A DNA stretch of 64,000 nt from Sphingomonas endolithica (GTDB taxonomy: Bacteria; Pseudomonadota; Alphaproteobacteria; Sphingomonadales; Sphingomonadaceae): the NCBI RefSeq assembly GCF_025231525.1, contig NZ_CP103057.1, forward strand, positions 434,001-498,000, read 5' to 3'. The translations under genes were made by a program, and so were the position numbers. The notes below the pieces were generated by a model. The model saw nothing but the letters and a program-made list of their open reading frames with translations, made no database searches and was not told where the DNA came from. Shown here piece by piece: positions 18,164 through 28,400 of the stretch (within the stretch, counting starts at the first letter, position 1; every line of letters begins with the position of its first letter).

Positions 18164-18652
18164 TTAGCCGCCGCAGGAACCGGCGATCAGCGACAGGGCG
18201 CTGTCGACCCGCGCGGCGGCGTCGCCGAGCGGTTCGGGATGGTTGCCGGTCGGGACGGAGATGGCATGCGATCCCGTGCCATCGTCAATATCGAGGATCG
18301 TCCGCCCGGCTTCGTCGCGGCCGGCAAAGTTTCCGACCTTCGACCAGTCGATCGTCACGGTCGTGCCGGCGGCGACAAAGGCCGTGTGGCAGCGGTCGAC
18401 GAGCCGGAAGTCGGTGATGTGCTGGCCGTCGATCTGACCGACCTGAAGGAGGATCGGGCGCAGCACGGCCGCGCCGGTCCGATTGGTGCGGTCGAGCGTC
18501 GGTGCATCTCCCACGGCCGGGACCGCGGCAAACGCCGCGGCAACAGCGCTCGCAACAGGCGCCGCTAAGCGTTCGGCCGCTGTCGTGTCGCCATCCTGAC
18601 CGCAGCCCATCAGCAAGATCGCAGCGGCAGCAATCGCCGGTTGAAGCAGCAT
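18164..18652 (-). CDS. Predicted lipoprotein, paralogue of 18751-19284; candidate immunity protein
   Basis: 162 residues with a lipoprotein signal: hydrophobic start and lipobox LLMG-C. The mature part carries RCHTAFVAAGTTVTIDWSKV, then GNFAGRDEAG, and ends in SCGG. The neighbouring lipoprotein has RCTTAFVTAKGTTAIDWSKV, GNFAGR and ECGG at matching places, so the two are tandem duplicates. Both lie directly downstream of a lysozyme-type protein without a signal peptide. A lipoprotein exposed in the periplasm is the right place to block a muramidase delivered by T6SS, so immunity is a reasonable inference. Neither protein looks like TssJ. Confidence 0.72.
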   Translation of the reverse strand: MLLQPAIAAAAILLMGCGQDGDTTAAERLAAPVASAVAAAFAAVPAVGDAPTLDRTNRTGAAVLRPILLQVGQIDGQHITDFRLVDRCHTAFVAAGTTVTIDWSKVGNFAGRDEAGRTILDIDDGTGSHAISVPTGNHPEPLGDAAARVDSALSLIAGSCGG

Positions 18653-18750
18653 CAGGGTCGTTCCATTTCAGCTCTTCAAACAACGGGCTAGGCACAATGC
18701 TGGCCGCCCCGGCATTTCGCGACCAGTCCGCTAATCTCCGGACAGCCCAC

Positions 18751-19284
18751 TCACATCGGACCGCCGCATTCGTCCGCCAGCAACCCCATGCTGCCATCGA
18801 CGCCGCGGAACGCATCGCCTTCCGGCATCGCAAACAGATGTTCCGCGCCGCCGTCGCTGATCGGCAGAACAGCTTGCTTCCCGTCGATGCGGCCGGCAAA
18901 GTTGCCGACCTTGCTCCAGTCGATCGCCGTCGTGCCTTTGGCAGTCACGAAGGCTGTGGTGCAACGGGAGCGCAGCGTAACGTCGGTGATCGGCGCGCCA
19001 TCCAGCGTGGCCGCCCCGACCAATGCTGTGCGCAGAGCGCCGACGACGGTGGCATGGCTGCGGTCCGAACTTTCGCCTGCCGATGCATTCGTCATCTCCG
19101 TGGCCGGCGTATCGACGACCGCTTCGTTGGCGGTGTTCACAGGCAAGGTGCCCGCGCCCGGGCTCGCGGAAGGTTCTGCCGAGGCATCGGCGATCCCTAC
19201 ATTGGCCGATGGCGTCGCTTGGCTTTGTTCGCCGCACGCCGATAGCAATATGGCGGCACCTGCCAGTAACCGGATCACGCTCAT
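18751..19284 (-). CDS. Predicted lipoprotein, candidate cognate immunity protein
   Basis: 177 residues. The signal is short and hydrophobic with lipobox LLSA-C, followed by a Ser/Ala/Thr/Glu-rich spacer of about 50 residues typical of outer-membrane lipoproteins. The folded part shares the IDWSKVGNFAGR block with the next gene. Its ATG overlaps the stop of the lysozyme-like gene (ATGA), so production is tied to that gene, which is the classic arrangement for an effector-immunity pair. Function is inferred from context, not from a recognised family. Confidence 0.75.
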   Translation of the reverse strand: MSVIRLLAGAAILLSACGEQSQATPSANVGIADASAEPSASPGAGTLPVNTANEAVVDTPATEMTNASAGESSDRSHATVVGALRTALVGAATLDGAPITDVTLRSRCTTAFVTAKGTTAIDWSKVGNFAGRIDGKQAVLPISDGGAEHLFAMPEGDAFRGVDGSMGLLADECGGPM

Positions 19285-20255
19285 CGATACTCTCCATACA
19301 AAAACATGCGACTCTCGGCATCACGCCGGGTCACGAGACTGCGGATCACCTCGCCCTTCGACTTCACGTGGCGTTTGATCTCCACCATCGCATCATGCGG
19401 CTTGCCCTCGTTGACCAACGTCGTCGTCCGCCGCCATCCGCCGCCCGGATTATACGCGTAGGAGACCAGCGCATCGAATTCCTGCTGGTGCAACGGCACC
19501 TTGATCGCGCGCTTCACCTTCGCCTCGTAATCACCGACGATGCGGGCGAGCAATGCTGCTTCCTGATCGGTGCTCAGGTTGAGCAAGCTCTTGTTATCCT
19601 TTACGAAGCTCGCGGCCTCTGCACCGGATTTGCCCGCCCCTCGGGCTGCGCTGGCGGCGGCATCGCGCGGCACGTTGATGTCTACCAGATGGCGCGTGAC
19701 CTCGGCGACCGTGCGATCCTTCATATCATAGCCCGGGCCGATCGTGACGCCGCTGCCCGCGGACGGATGATGGAGGCGATTGCTGACGTTGCGCTGCGAT
19801 TCGTGACTGATGATGAAATGACGTCCGGCGCGCGAGGTGATCATCGAGGCAACCGGTGACGCCACGCCGGTCGGCATCGGCGCGGTGCGGGCACGTTCGC
19901 GCGCGGGATCGACCGCAGCCTTCAGCGGCCCGGCATCGCCGTTGCCGGGCGCGATGGGGCGCGAGGTTGCGGCTGCCGCGGCGTTGGCCGATCGTACCGC
20001 CGCCGACCTCGCTGTCGGGATCGGAACGCTCTTAGTCGGGCCGCCGATCGTCGTACCGGTCAGCGCTCCCATCGTCATTGGCCCAGCGATCCCGTCCGGC
20101 GGGTAAAGGCCGTTGCGGCGCTGGCTCAGCCTGACCGCGCGTTCGGTCTGCGGCCCGAAGACGCCGTCTGCCGACAATTGCGGGTCGTAACGCTGCAACA
20201 GGGTCTGCAGAGTCCGGACTTCGTCGCCTCTGCTGCCGATCCGTAGCATCTGCAT
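19281..20255 (-). CDS. Peptidoglycan-binding, T4-lysozyme-like (GH24/pesticin-type) protein; predicted T6SS effector
   Basis: 324 residues with AAGGAG before the ATG. Residues 5-65 form a PG_binding_1 domain (GSRGDEVRTLQTLLQRY, DGVFGPQTERAV). An Ala/Pro-rich linker spans about 75-135. Residues 145-320 are lysozyme-like: the catalytic Glu is probably E152 in ISHESQRN, followed by GSGVTIGPGYDM at 167-178, QQEFDALVSYAYNPGGGW at 257-274 and a closing RRDAESRMFLYG. There is no signal peptide or holin gene, so it needs a delivery machine. It lies beside tssH, and two lipoprotein genes follow it. A cell-wall-cutting T6SS effector is the best reading; a phage-derived endolysin is the alternative. Confidence 0.82.
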   Translation of the reverse strand: MQMLRIGSRGDEVRTLQTLLQRYDPQLSADGVFGPQTERAVRLSQRRNGLYPPDGIAGPMTMGALTGTTIGGPTKSVPIPTARSAAVRSANAAAAATSRPIAPGNGDAGPLKAAVDPARERARTAPMPTGVASPVASMITSRAGRHFIISHESQRNVSNRLHHPSAGSGVTIGPGYDMKDRTVAEVTRHLVDINVPRDAAASAARGAGKSGAEAASFVKDNKSLLNLSTDQEAALLARIVGDYEAKVKRAIKVPLHQQEFDALVSYAYNPGGGWRRTTTLVNEGKPHDAMVEIKRHVKSKGEVIRSLVTRRDAESRMFLYGEYR

Positions 20256-20614
20256 GGTGCGTCTCCTTGAAGTCCATCAAGATTGCCGCTGATCGAGGCA
20301 TTCGGCAAGCATCCCTAGGCCGTCAATGTTACAGCTCATCGTGCGCAAAGCCCGGTTCGGAGCAAAGATGCTCGGACAAAATAGTGGCCGCAAGATTAAT
20401 CGTCCAACCTGTTCAAGGCAGTTGGACGCGGCTATTGCAACCGCGCAGGATTGCACGGACTTTGCCGACCGACCGGGGTTTTCGGGATCGTATCGCTGGC
20501 GCACATTGGGCGTCAGGTGGCGCGAGGCACGATCCGGCTGGCGGGCGGTACTGGATGGTCGGTTCGGTCGGCGTTGGATGCCGCCGGGTCGGTGGGGCGA
20601 ACAACAGGGGGTGG
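20256..20614. other. Divergent intergenic region, effector module versus TPS operon
   Basis: 359 bp between two divergent genes. Codon-like open stretches exist in it (the TpsB frame is open through most of it), but no start with a ribosome site and no protein signature is seen before the TpsB ATG. It should hold both promoters. I cannot name convincing -35/-10 pairs. Confidence 0.45.
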
Positions 20615-22390
20615 ATGGTGTCGAAAACGTCGCTGAAGACGATGTATCTCGGATCGGGCACGATCATTGCGGCTGCGCTGACACCGGTCATGGCGCAGGC
20701 GCAGCAGACGCCCGCACCACCGCCGCAGCTGCCGCAGCCACAAGTGGCGCTGCCGTCGCGCCAGGAAGTCAGCCCGCCGCCGCCCGAGACGCGCCAGCCA
20801 TCTGCTGCCAGCGTGGATGCCAGCCGTGCACTGGAGCTCGCGCCGTGCCCGTTCGACGGATCGCCGCTGAAGCTGACGATCACCAGGCTGAACTTCACGC
20901 GGCCCGATGGCAGCGCGGTGCAGCCCGAGATCGCCCGCTCGCTCGCTCGGGTGACGGTGCCCGATGGCGAGCGGCCGTTGAGCGAAGTGTGCGCGATCCG
21001 CGACCGCGCCAACGCGGCATTGCGCAGTGCCGGCTGGGTCGCCTCGGTAAAGATCCCGCCACAGGAAATTACCGGCGGCACGCTGGAACTGCAGGTAGTG
21101 ACCGCGCGCATCGTCGAGATCCGCGTGCGGGGTTCGGCCGGTGCCTATGAGAGCATCCTGCGCCGTCGGATCGCGCAGATCCAGGCACTCGACCCGCTCA
21201 ACGAACGCGAAGCGGAACGGCTGCTGCTGCTGGCCGGCGATATCCCGGGGCTGGAAGTGCAATTGTCGTTGCGTCCCGCGGGCACCGAGCAAGGCGACGT
21301 AATCGGTGAATTGACCGTGGCCTCACGACGGTTTGCCGTGCTGGGCAATGTGCAGAATCAGAATTCCAGGCTGACCGGCCGCGAAACCGGCTATTTGCGC
21401 GCCGAATTCTACGGTCTCACCGGACATGCGGATGTTACCTATGTCGGCCTGTCCTCGACGGCGGATTTCCGCGAGCAGATCGTAGCGCAGGTGGGTCATG
21501 TGATGGGCATTGGCGATGACGGCGCGACGGTCGGCGCGCGCTTTACCTATGCCTGGTCGCACCCCGATCTGGGCGAGAGCGATCCGGTGCGGACCCGGAC
21601 GCTGATTGCCGGGTTCGATCTCGCGCGGCCGCTCGTGCGAACCCTGCGGACCAATGTACATGCCAGTGCCGGGTTCGATTACGTCAATCAGCGCTCACTA
21701 TTCGGCTTGGGCGATGCGGCGAGCCCGTTCATCATCGACAAGCTGCGCATCGGCTTTGTCGGGGTCGATGCCGATCATCGCAGCCTGCGGCTGGACGGCA
21801 AGACCGGCTTCTCGGTCGGTGGCTCGCTGCAAATCCGCAAGGGGTTCGACATCCTGGATGCGAGCAAGCAGGGCTTTCGGACTGGCGGGCTGACCTCAAG
21901 GCCCAATGGCGACCCCAACGCCTTGGTGGTGCGTGCGTCTGCCGACACGATGGTCGCGCTCGGGCCGATCTTCAGCATCGCCGGGCAGGCGCAGGGGCAA
22001 TGGAGCAAGGATCCGCTGCTCAACTTCGAACAATATTCGGTCGGCAATCTGACGATCGGCCGTGGTTACGATCCCGGCATCAGCACCGGCGACCGCGCCG
22101 CCGCCGGGCGCGGCGAGGTCAGGGGCGACGTACCGCTGTCGACACGGATCGGCACACAATTGTTCGGCTTCTACGACTATGTGTATCTGCGTAATCTGGA
22201 AGGAAGCCGGGAAGATCGCTCGCGCACGTTCCGAAGCTTTGGCGGTGGGTTGCGCCTGTCATTGCCTGGATTTGCCGTGCTCGAGGTCACCTATGCCCGC
22301 CCGCTCGACAAAGCATCGCGACTCGACGACCGGCCGCCAAACCGTTTATTAGTGTCGTTGACTGCACAATTCGCTGATCGGGCGCGATAA
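20615..22390 (+). CDS. TpsB outer-membrane transporter (ShlB/FhaC/HecB family)
   Basis: 591 residues from the ATG at 20615; the signal peptide (MVSKTSLKTMYLGSGTIIAA...) ends near AQA-QQ. After a Pro/Gln-rich stretch of about 50 residues come POTRA-like domains (LSEVCAIRDRANAALRSAGW, then TGGTLELQVVTARIVEIRV and RERLLLLAGDIPGL-like text), then a 16-strand-type barrel. GRGYDPG and the final LLVSLTAQFADRAR fit the FhaC barrel. TpsB recognises the N-terminal TPS domain of its partner in the periplasm and threads it across the outer membrane. The partner gene starts 35 bp downstream. Confidence 0.9.
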   Translation: MVSKTSLKTMYLGSGTIIAAALTPVMAQAQQTPAPPPQLPQPQVALPSRQEVSPPPPETRQPSAASVDASRALELAPCPFDGSPLKLTITRLNFTRPDGSAVQPEIARSLARVTVPDGERPLSEVCAIRDRANAALRSAGWVASVKIPPQEITGGTLELQVVTARIVEIRVRGSAGAYESILRRRIAQIQALDPLNEREAERLLLLAGDIPGLEVQLSLRPAGTEQGDVIGELTVASRRFAVLGNVQNQNSRLTGRETGYLRAEFYGLTGHADVTYVGLSSTADFREQIVAQVGHVMGIGDDGATVGARFTYAWSHPDLGESDPVRTRTLIAGFDLARPLVRTLRTNVHASAGFDYVNQRSLFGLGDAASPFIIDKLRIGFVGVDADHRSLRLDGKTGFSVGGSLQIRKGFDILDASKQGFRTGGLTSRPNGDPNALVVRASADTMVALGPIFSIAGQAQGQWSKDPLLNFEQYSVGNLTIGRGYDPGISTGDRAAAGRGEVRGDVPLSTRIGTQLFGFYDYVYLRNLEGSREDRSRTFRSFGGGLRLSLPGFAVLEVTYARPLDKASRLDDRPPNRLLVSLTAQFADRAR

Positions 22391-22425
22391 ATAGACCGAT
22401 ACGGTAGATTACAGGGAGTTCTTCC

Positions 22426-25400
22426 ATGCTGAAGTCCAAGCATCGCCGTACTATCCGCCGCTCGTTGGCGATTACTACCGCGCTGGCCAGCGGATGCCTG
22501 ATTGTGGGCAGTGCCGTGGCGCAGACGCTGCCGGGGAAGGCGACGCCAGGCGGGACCACGCCGTTTGGAAGCGCGGCCGAGATCAAGACGTCCGGCAACA
22601 CGATGACCGTCGATCTGCACGCCACGGGCACGATTATCAACTGGGACGGGTTCAATATCGCCAACGGATCGACCGTGAACTTCAAGGACGACCTTGGCCT
22701 ACCGATCAAGACCAATATCGCCGTCCTGAATCGCGACATGTCGGGCAACACCTCGAAGATCAGCGGCAATTTGCGTTCCGACTCCAACGTGGCAGTGTGG
22801 GTGTTCAACTCACGCGGCATAACAATCGGAAACGGTGCGCAAATCAGCACGGGTTCGCTGGTGCTGACCACGCTGGACCCGAAGAACACCTTCCTGAATT
22901 CTACCAACGGCAATTATCGCTTTGACGGCGCGGACAGCCTTACCGGCGGGATCACGGTGGAGAGCAATGCGCGCATCACCGTGCAGGGTGGCAATCGCGG
23001 TCTGATCCTGGTCGCGCCGAAGATCGAATCGAGCGGCACGTTGACCGCCAACGATCAGGATCTCGCCTTCGTCACTGCCAGCGATGTCACGCTGGATTAC
23101 AACACCGGCAGTCCGTTGTCGGTCACGCTCAACAAGGGCACTTCGGTTGGCGGTACAAGCCAGATCGTGCGTGGCACGGTGAAGGGGCGGGATGTGCTGT
23201 TTGCGATGGCAACCAGTAGTTCGGTAACCGATGCGCTGCTCAACGTCGAAGCGACGGTGCTGACGGCGGAAGGTTCGGACCACCGCATCGTGCTGGTCGC
23301 GGGCAAGCCGTCCAACGCCGTTGCTGGCGTCACGGTGGGCGGCACAGCCGTGGAGACCGGGGGCATCGTCAATGCCACTGTATCGGGATCGCTCACGACC
23401 GATGGCAGCGATAGCGATATCATCGTTGCGGCGAACGGGACGGCCACCATCTCCGGGGCGGTCACCGCCGATCGCGACTATGTGGTCAGCGGCACGGGCG
23501 TGGTGCTCGGCAGCGCCAACAAGGAAGTTCGGCAAGCGGCCCTTCGCGACATCAGCGTCACAGCCAATAACGGTACGCTGACCGGGCTGGGTGACTTGAC
23601 GTTGGTTGCGGATGCAAACGGCAACGGCACCGGCGCACTGACGCTGGCGACCGCCGGGACGAGCGGTGGCGACATCGCATTCGGGCCGGGCACGACCTTG
23701 TCGGGTGGATCGGACGGCGAGGCGAATGTGCAGATCCGGGTGCGGGCGGCCACGAACGCCGTCGCGCTGGGCGATGTCAACGCCGGCGCCTTGCGGGGCG
23801 CCATTGGCACTGCGAACTTCACGAACGGGTTGTCGATTACGGGGCCGCTGACCCTGGGCGATGTCAACGTCGGATCGGCGCTCTCATTGCAGTCGGGCGC
23901 CCTGACTGCGGGCGCGTTGACGGCCGACGGTGGCGTGACGCTGGCGGGTGCCGGTGCCATGCTGGTCAAGTCGATCGATGCGAACGGTGCCGTCGCTTTG
24001 TCCGGAACGGGCACGACGACGATCGACGGCGCGGTGACCGCGCGGGGATCGCAGAATGATATCCAGATCCTGCGCGATGGCGCGGTCTCGATCGGTGGCA
24101 AGATCAACGCAGGTCGTGACCTGACGATCGGCACGACCGTGGCGGCGGTCGCCTCCATCAAAACGTCGGGCGACGTAACCGCGCGGAACATCTCGCTGAT
24201 CTCGAGCGGCGCGCAGGATCTGAGCGGCGCGATAACCGCGCGCGGAACGCTCGACGCCACGGCAGGGACGACGCTGTCGCTGCCGGGTGTCGTGCGCGCG
24301 GCAGGCGCAATCATTCTGACGGCTGACGGCATGACGCTGGCGGACGTCGCCAGCACCGGCAGCAAGCTGACGGCACAGGCGGGGGTGGGCGGGGTCGTCG
24401 GCTTCACCCCGGCCGGCGCGCAACTGGCGGCATCCGGCAATCTGTCGGTGACGTCGCTTGGCGGCCCGCTGACCATCGCGCGGGCGTCGGCGGGGGCTAC
24501 CGTCAGCCTGGTCGGCACCGGCATCACTGCCACGACACTGAGTGCCGGTGATGACGTTATCGTCGATGGCGGGCAGGGGTTGGTATCGGTCTTCGGCGCG
24601 GTGACGGCGGGCGGCAATTACAGCGTGAGCGGCGGCACGGTGACGCTCGGCGCGACCGATGCGGTGATGCAGCGGGCGAACGGGGCCGTGACGATCACCG
24701 GCGGCGCGGGCGGGATCACCGGGCGCGGCGCGCTGACGCTGCGGTCGAACGATGATGGCACGGGCGGGGAGGCGCTGACGCTGGCGATCGCCGACACCGC
24801 GCCCGACGGGGCGATCAACTTCGCACCCGCATCCTTCCTGCTCGGCGGTCAGGCGCGGCAATCGGACGTGCAGATCCGCTCGGGCAGTGCCGCTGGCAGC
24901 GTGACGCTCGGCAGCGTCACCGCTCGCGGCTTGCGCGGCGCGGTCGGCACCGAACAATTTGCCGACGGGTTGGCGCGCACCAGCGCGATCAGCGTGGGCG
25001 ACCTGCGTCTGACGAATGCGTTGCTGCTCAACGGAGCGGGGATCAGCGCCGACGACCTGATCTCTGATACCTCGGTGACGTTGATCTCCACCGGGCTGCT
25101 GAGCGCGAACACGGTGGATGCCGGCGGCAATATCGCGATGAGCGGTACCGGTGGCACGACGATCACCGGCCTCGTCCAGGCACGCAATGCCGGGCGCAGC
25201 GTGACGATCGATCGTGATGGCGATCTGCAGATCGGCAGCCTGGTCGCGAGTGGTGCGGTGAGCATCGGCGCGGCGGTCGCGCCGGCGACGCTGAAGATCG
25301 GCGCGGCGTCGAGCGGCGGGAGCTTTGCCGCGACGACGACGGGCGCGCAGACCTGGACGGGGCCGATCGTGGCCGGCGGTGCCGTCGACCTGTCCGGGCA

Positions 25401-28400
25401 GTCGCTCGACCTGGGCGGCATACGCTCGACGGTCGGTGCGGTACGGCTGACGAGCACCGGCGGCATCTTGAAGGCCGGCGCGGTCGATGGCGCGGGGCTG
25501 ACCACGCTGACCAGCAGCGATACGCTCAGCGCGACCAGCGTGCGTGGCGGCGCTGGCGTGCGCGGGACGGCAGCGGGGGACGTCAAGATCACCGGCTTGG
25601 TGGATGGCGGCACGGGCATCATATCGCTGACCGGGACGGCGCTCGATCTGCAGGATGTGCGCACCCCCGGCGGCCCGGTAACGCTGGAGAGCACGGTCGG
25701 CCTGTTGAAGGCTGGCGCGATCGATGGGGTGGGACTTACCTCGCTGACCAGCACGGGCGCGATCAACGCGACGTCTGTCAGCGGCGGTGCTGGCGTGCTT
25801 GGGACGGCGGCGGGTGATGTGAAGATCACCGGCCTGGTCGATGGCGGCACAGGGGACGTGTCGCTGAAGGGCGCGACGCTCGACCTGGCCGGCGTGAGCG
25901 CAGTTGGCGGCCCGGTGACGCTCGAGAGCACCGTCGGCCTGCTGAAAGCCGGCGCGATCGACGGGGCGGGGCTCACGACGCTGACCAGTGCCGGTGCCAT
26001 CGACGCAACGTCCGTGCGCGGCGGCGCCGGGGTGCTTGGAACTGCGGTAGACACCGTGACGATCACCGGGCTCACCGATGGCGGCAGGGGCGGCGTGTCG
26101 CTTTCAGGTATCGCGCTGGCGCTTGGTGGTGTGCAGGCAACTGGCGGCGCTGTGTCGCTGACCGCAACGCTCGGCGATCTGAGCGCGGGCGTGATCGATG
26201 GTGCTGGGCTGACCACGCTAACGAGCAACGGCTTGCTGGAGGCTGCCGCCGTGCGTGGCGGTGCCGGGGTTAGTGGGTCGGCGGCCGGCGCCGTGACGAT
26301 CGGCGGCCTTATCGATGGCGGCACGGGCGGTGTATCGCTATCCGGAGGCTCACTTGCGTTGGCCGACGTGCGGTCGGCAGCTGGCGCGGTGTCATTGACG
26401 TCGACCAGCGGGGCGCTGGGGGCGGGTGCAGTCGCCGGCGGCGGCCTGACCACGCTGACCAGTGCCGCTGCACTGACCGCGGCGTCGGTGCGCGGCGGCG
26501 GCGGTGTGTCGGCGACGGCTGGGTCGGGCGACGTGACGATTGCCGGGCTGATCGATGGCGGAACGGGCGGCGTCGCCATCTCTGCCGCGACCGGCGCGGC
26601 GCTGTTGACCGGTGGTGTGACGGCGGGAACGGATTACCGCGTTACCGCGGGGACGGTGACCCTGGGTGGCGCGCAGACCGCAGGGGGTGCGGTGGCGATC
26701 GGCAGCACGACCGGGCCGCTGACGGGGCAGGCCGGCCTGGTGCTGACCGCCAACAATGACGGCATCGGTGGCGAAGCGCTGGCGCTGGATGCGGTCGGCG
26801 GCGGTATCCTGCTGGCAAGCGATAGCGTGCTGAACGGTGGCACGGCACGGCAGTCCGACGTCATCTTGCATTCGGCCGGCGACGTGACGCTCGGCGCGGT
26901 CAATGCGCGGTCGCTGCAGATCAACGACGGCCTGCGGCTGACAGGGGCGATCACCACCGGCAACCTGTCGCTGGCGCAGGGCACGACGCTGCTCGGCGGT
27001 ACCGGTGGGGTGCGTACCGGTGCGATCACGACGGACACCGGCAATGTGCTTATCGATGCGCTGGACGGCACCGTGTCGACCGGCGCGATCACCGCAGGAG
27101 GGACGGTCGACTTGTCGGGTGCCGCGGTGCAGTTTGCGAGCATTGCCGGTTCTGGGGTGACGGTGCAGTCGATCGGCGCGGCAGCGACGGGCATCAGCGG
27201 CGGCAATATCACCGCCACCGGCCCGGTGACGCTGACCGCACTTTCCGGCACCGGCAGCGTGACCACGGGTGCGATCACCACGACCGGCTCCGCAGGCGCG
27301 GTGACGATCAGCTCGATCGGTAACGTGCAACTCGCGAGCGTGACGGCCGGGGGCACGGCGACGATCACCACGCAGACCAATCCGGCCGACATCCTGATCG
27401 CGGGCGGCCTTACCGCGGATGGCACGGTGGGGCTGGCCTCGTCGCGCGACATTCGCGCGCCGTTCGTCCGGAGCGCCGTCGATCTGGTCGTGCTTGCGCC
27501 CAATGGCAGCCTGACCGGGTACGCGCCGGGCAGTACGATCGAACTGACCGTCGGCGCCGGCAGCGGCTTCACCGTGGATATCGGCGAAGCGGTGCGGCTC
27601 GGCGCGTTGACCGGCGGGCCGCTGTCGCTGCGCGCCGATTCGATTCAGATCACCTCCATCGATGTCGGCACCAACCTGATCAACCTGTTTGCCGATAGCG
27701 GCGACCTGCGGATCGACGGCGACGTGCGCGGGGGCATTGTCACGTTGAACTCTACCGGGCTGACGAGCATCGGCGGTGCGGTCAATGCCGCTGGTGCGCT
27801 CACGCTAACGGGAGGCGCCTTGGGGCTGCGCACGGGTGACCTGAGCGGCAGCAGCATCTCGCTTGGTTCGGCCAGCACGATTACCGGCGGCGCGATGCGG
27901 GCCGACGGCGCCTTCGGGGCGTCGGGCACGGACGTGAAATTGGGCAGCATCACAGCAGGCGGCGCGGCGACACTGGAGGCGACGACCGGTGCACTCAGCG
28001 TGGGTCCGGTAATCGCCGCCGCGCTGGACGCCCGCGCGGTCGAGAATGCGTTGGTGACAAAGCTGACGGTCTCTGGCGGATCGGCGCGCCTGGTCTCCAG
28101 CAAGGGGGCGGCGCAACTCGGCGCGGCAACCGTCTCCGGCACGCTGGCGGTCGAGGCCGCGGGCACCGCCACTCTGGTCGAGGCGGTGTCGGCCGGTGGC
28201 GACTACACCGTACGCGGAGCGAGCATCGTGCTGGGTGGCGCACCGGTGACGCAAAGCGCCGGCGGCCAGATCGCACTGACCGCCGGCAGCGGCGGGATCA
28301 GCGCCGCGTCACAGCTGCGCCTGCTTGGCAACGTGGCGGGTGGCGCCAGCGCGATGCTGATCGACGCAGCCGGGCCGATTTCGCTGGCGGGCACGACGAT

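Noticed and set aside
18164..19284. Either lipoprotein being the missing TssJ
   Set aside because: They lie with the effector gene rather than near tssK-M, come as a duplicate, and lack the TssJ pattern I would expect.
25435..26619. Tandem repeats as a CRISPR array
   Set aside because: The period is 237 bp, inside one open frame, with no short conserved repeat plus unique spacers and no cas genes nearby.
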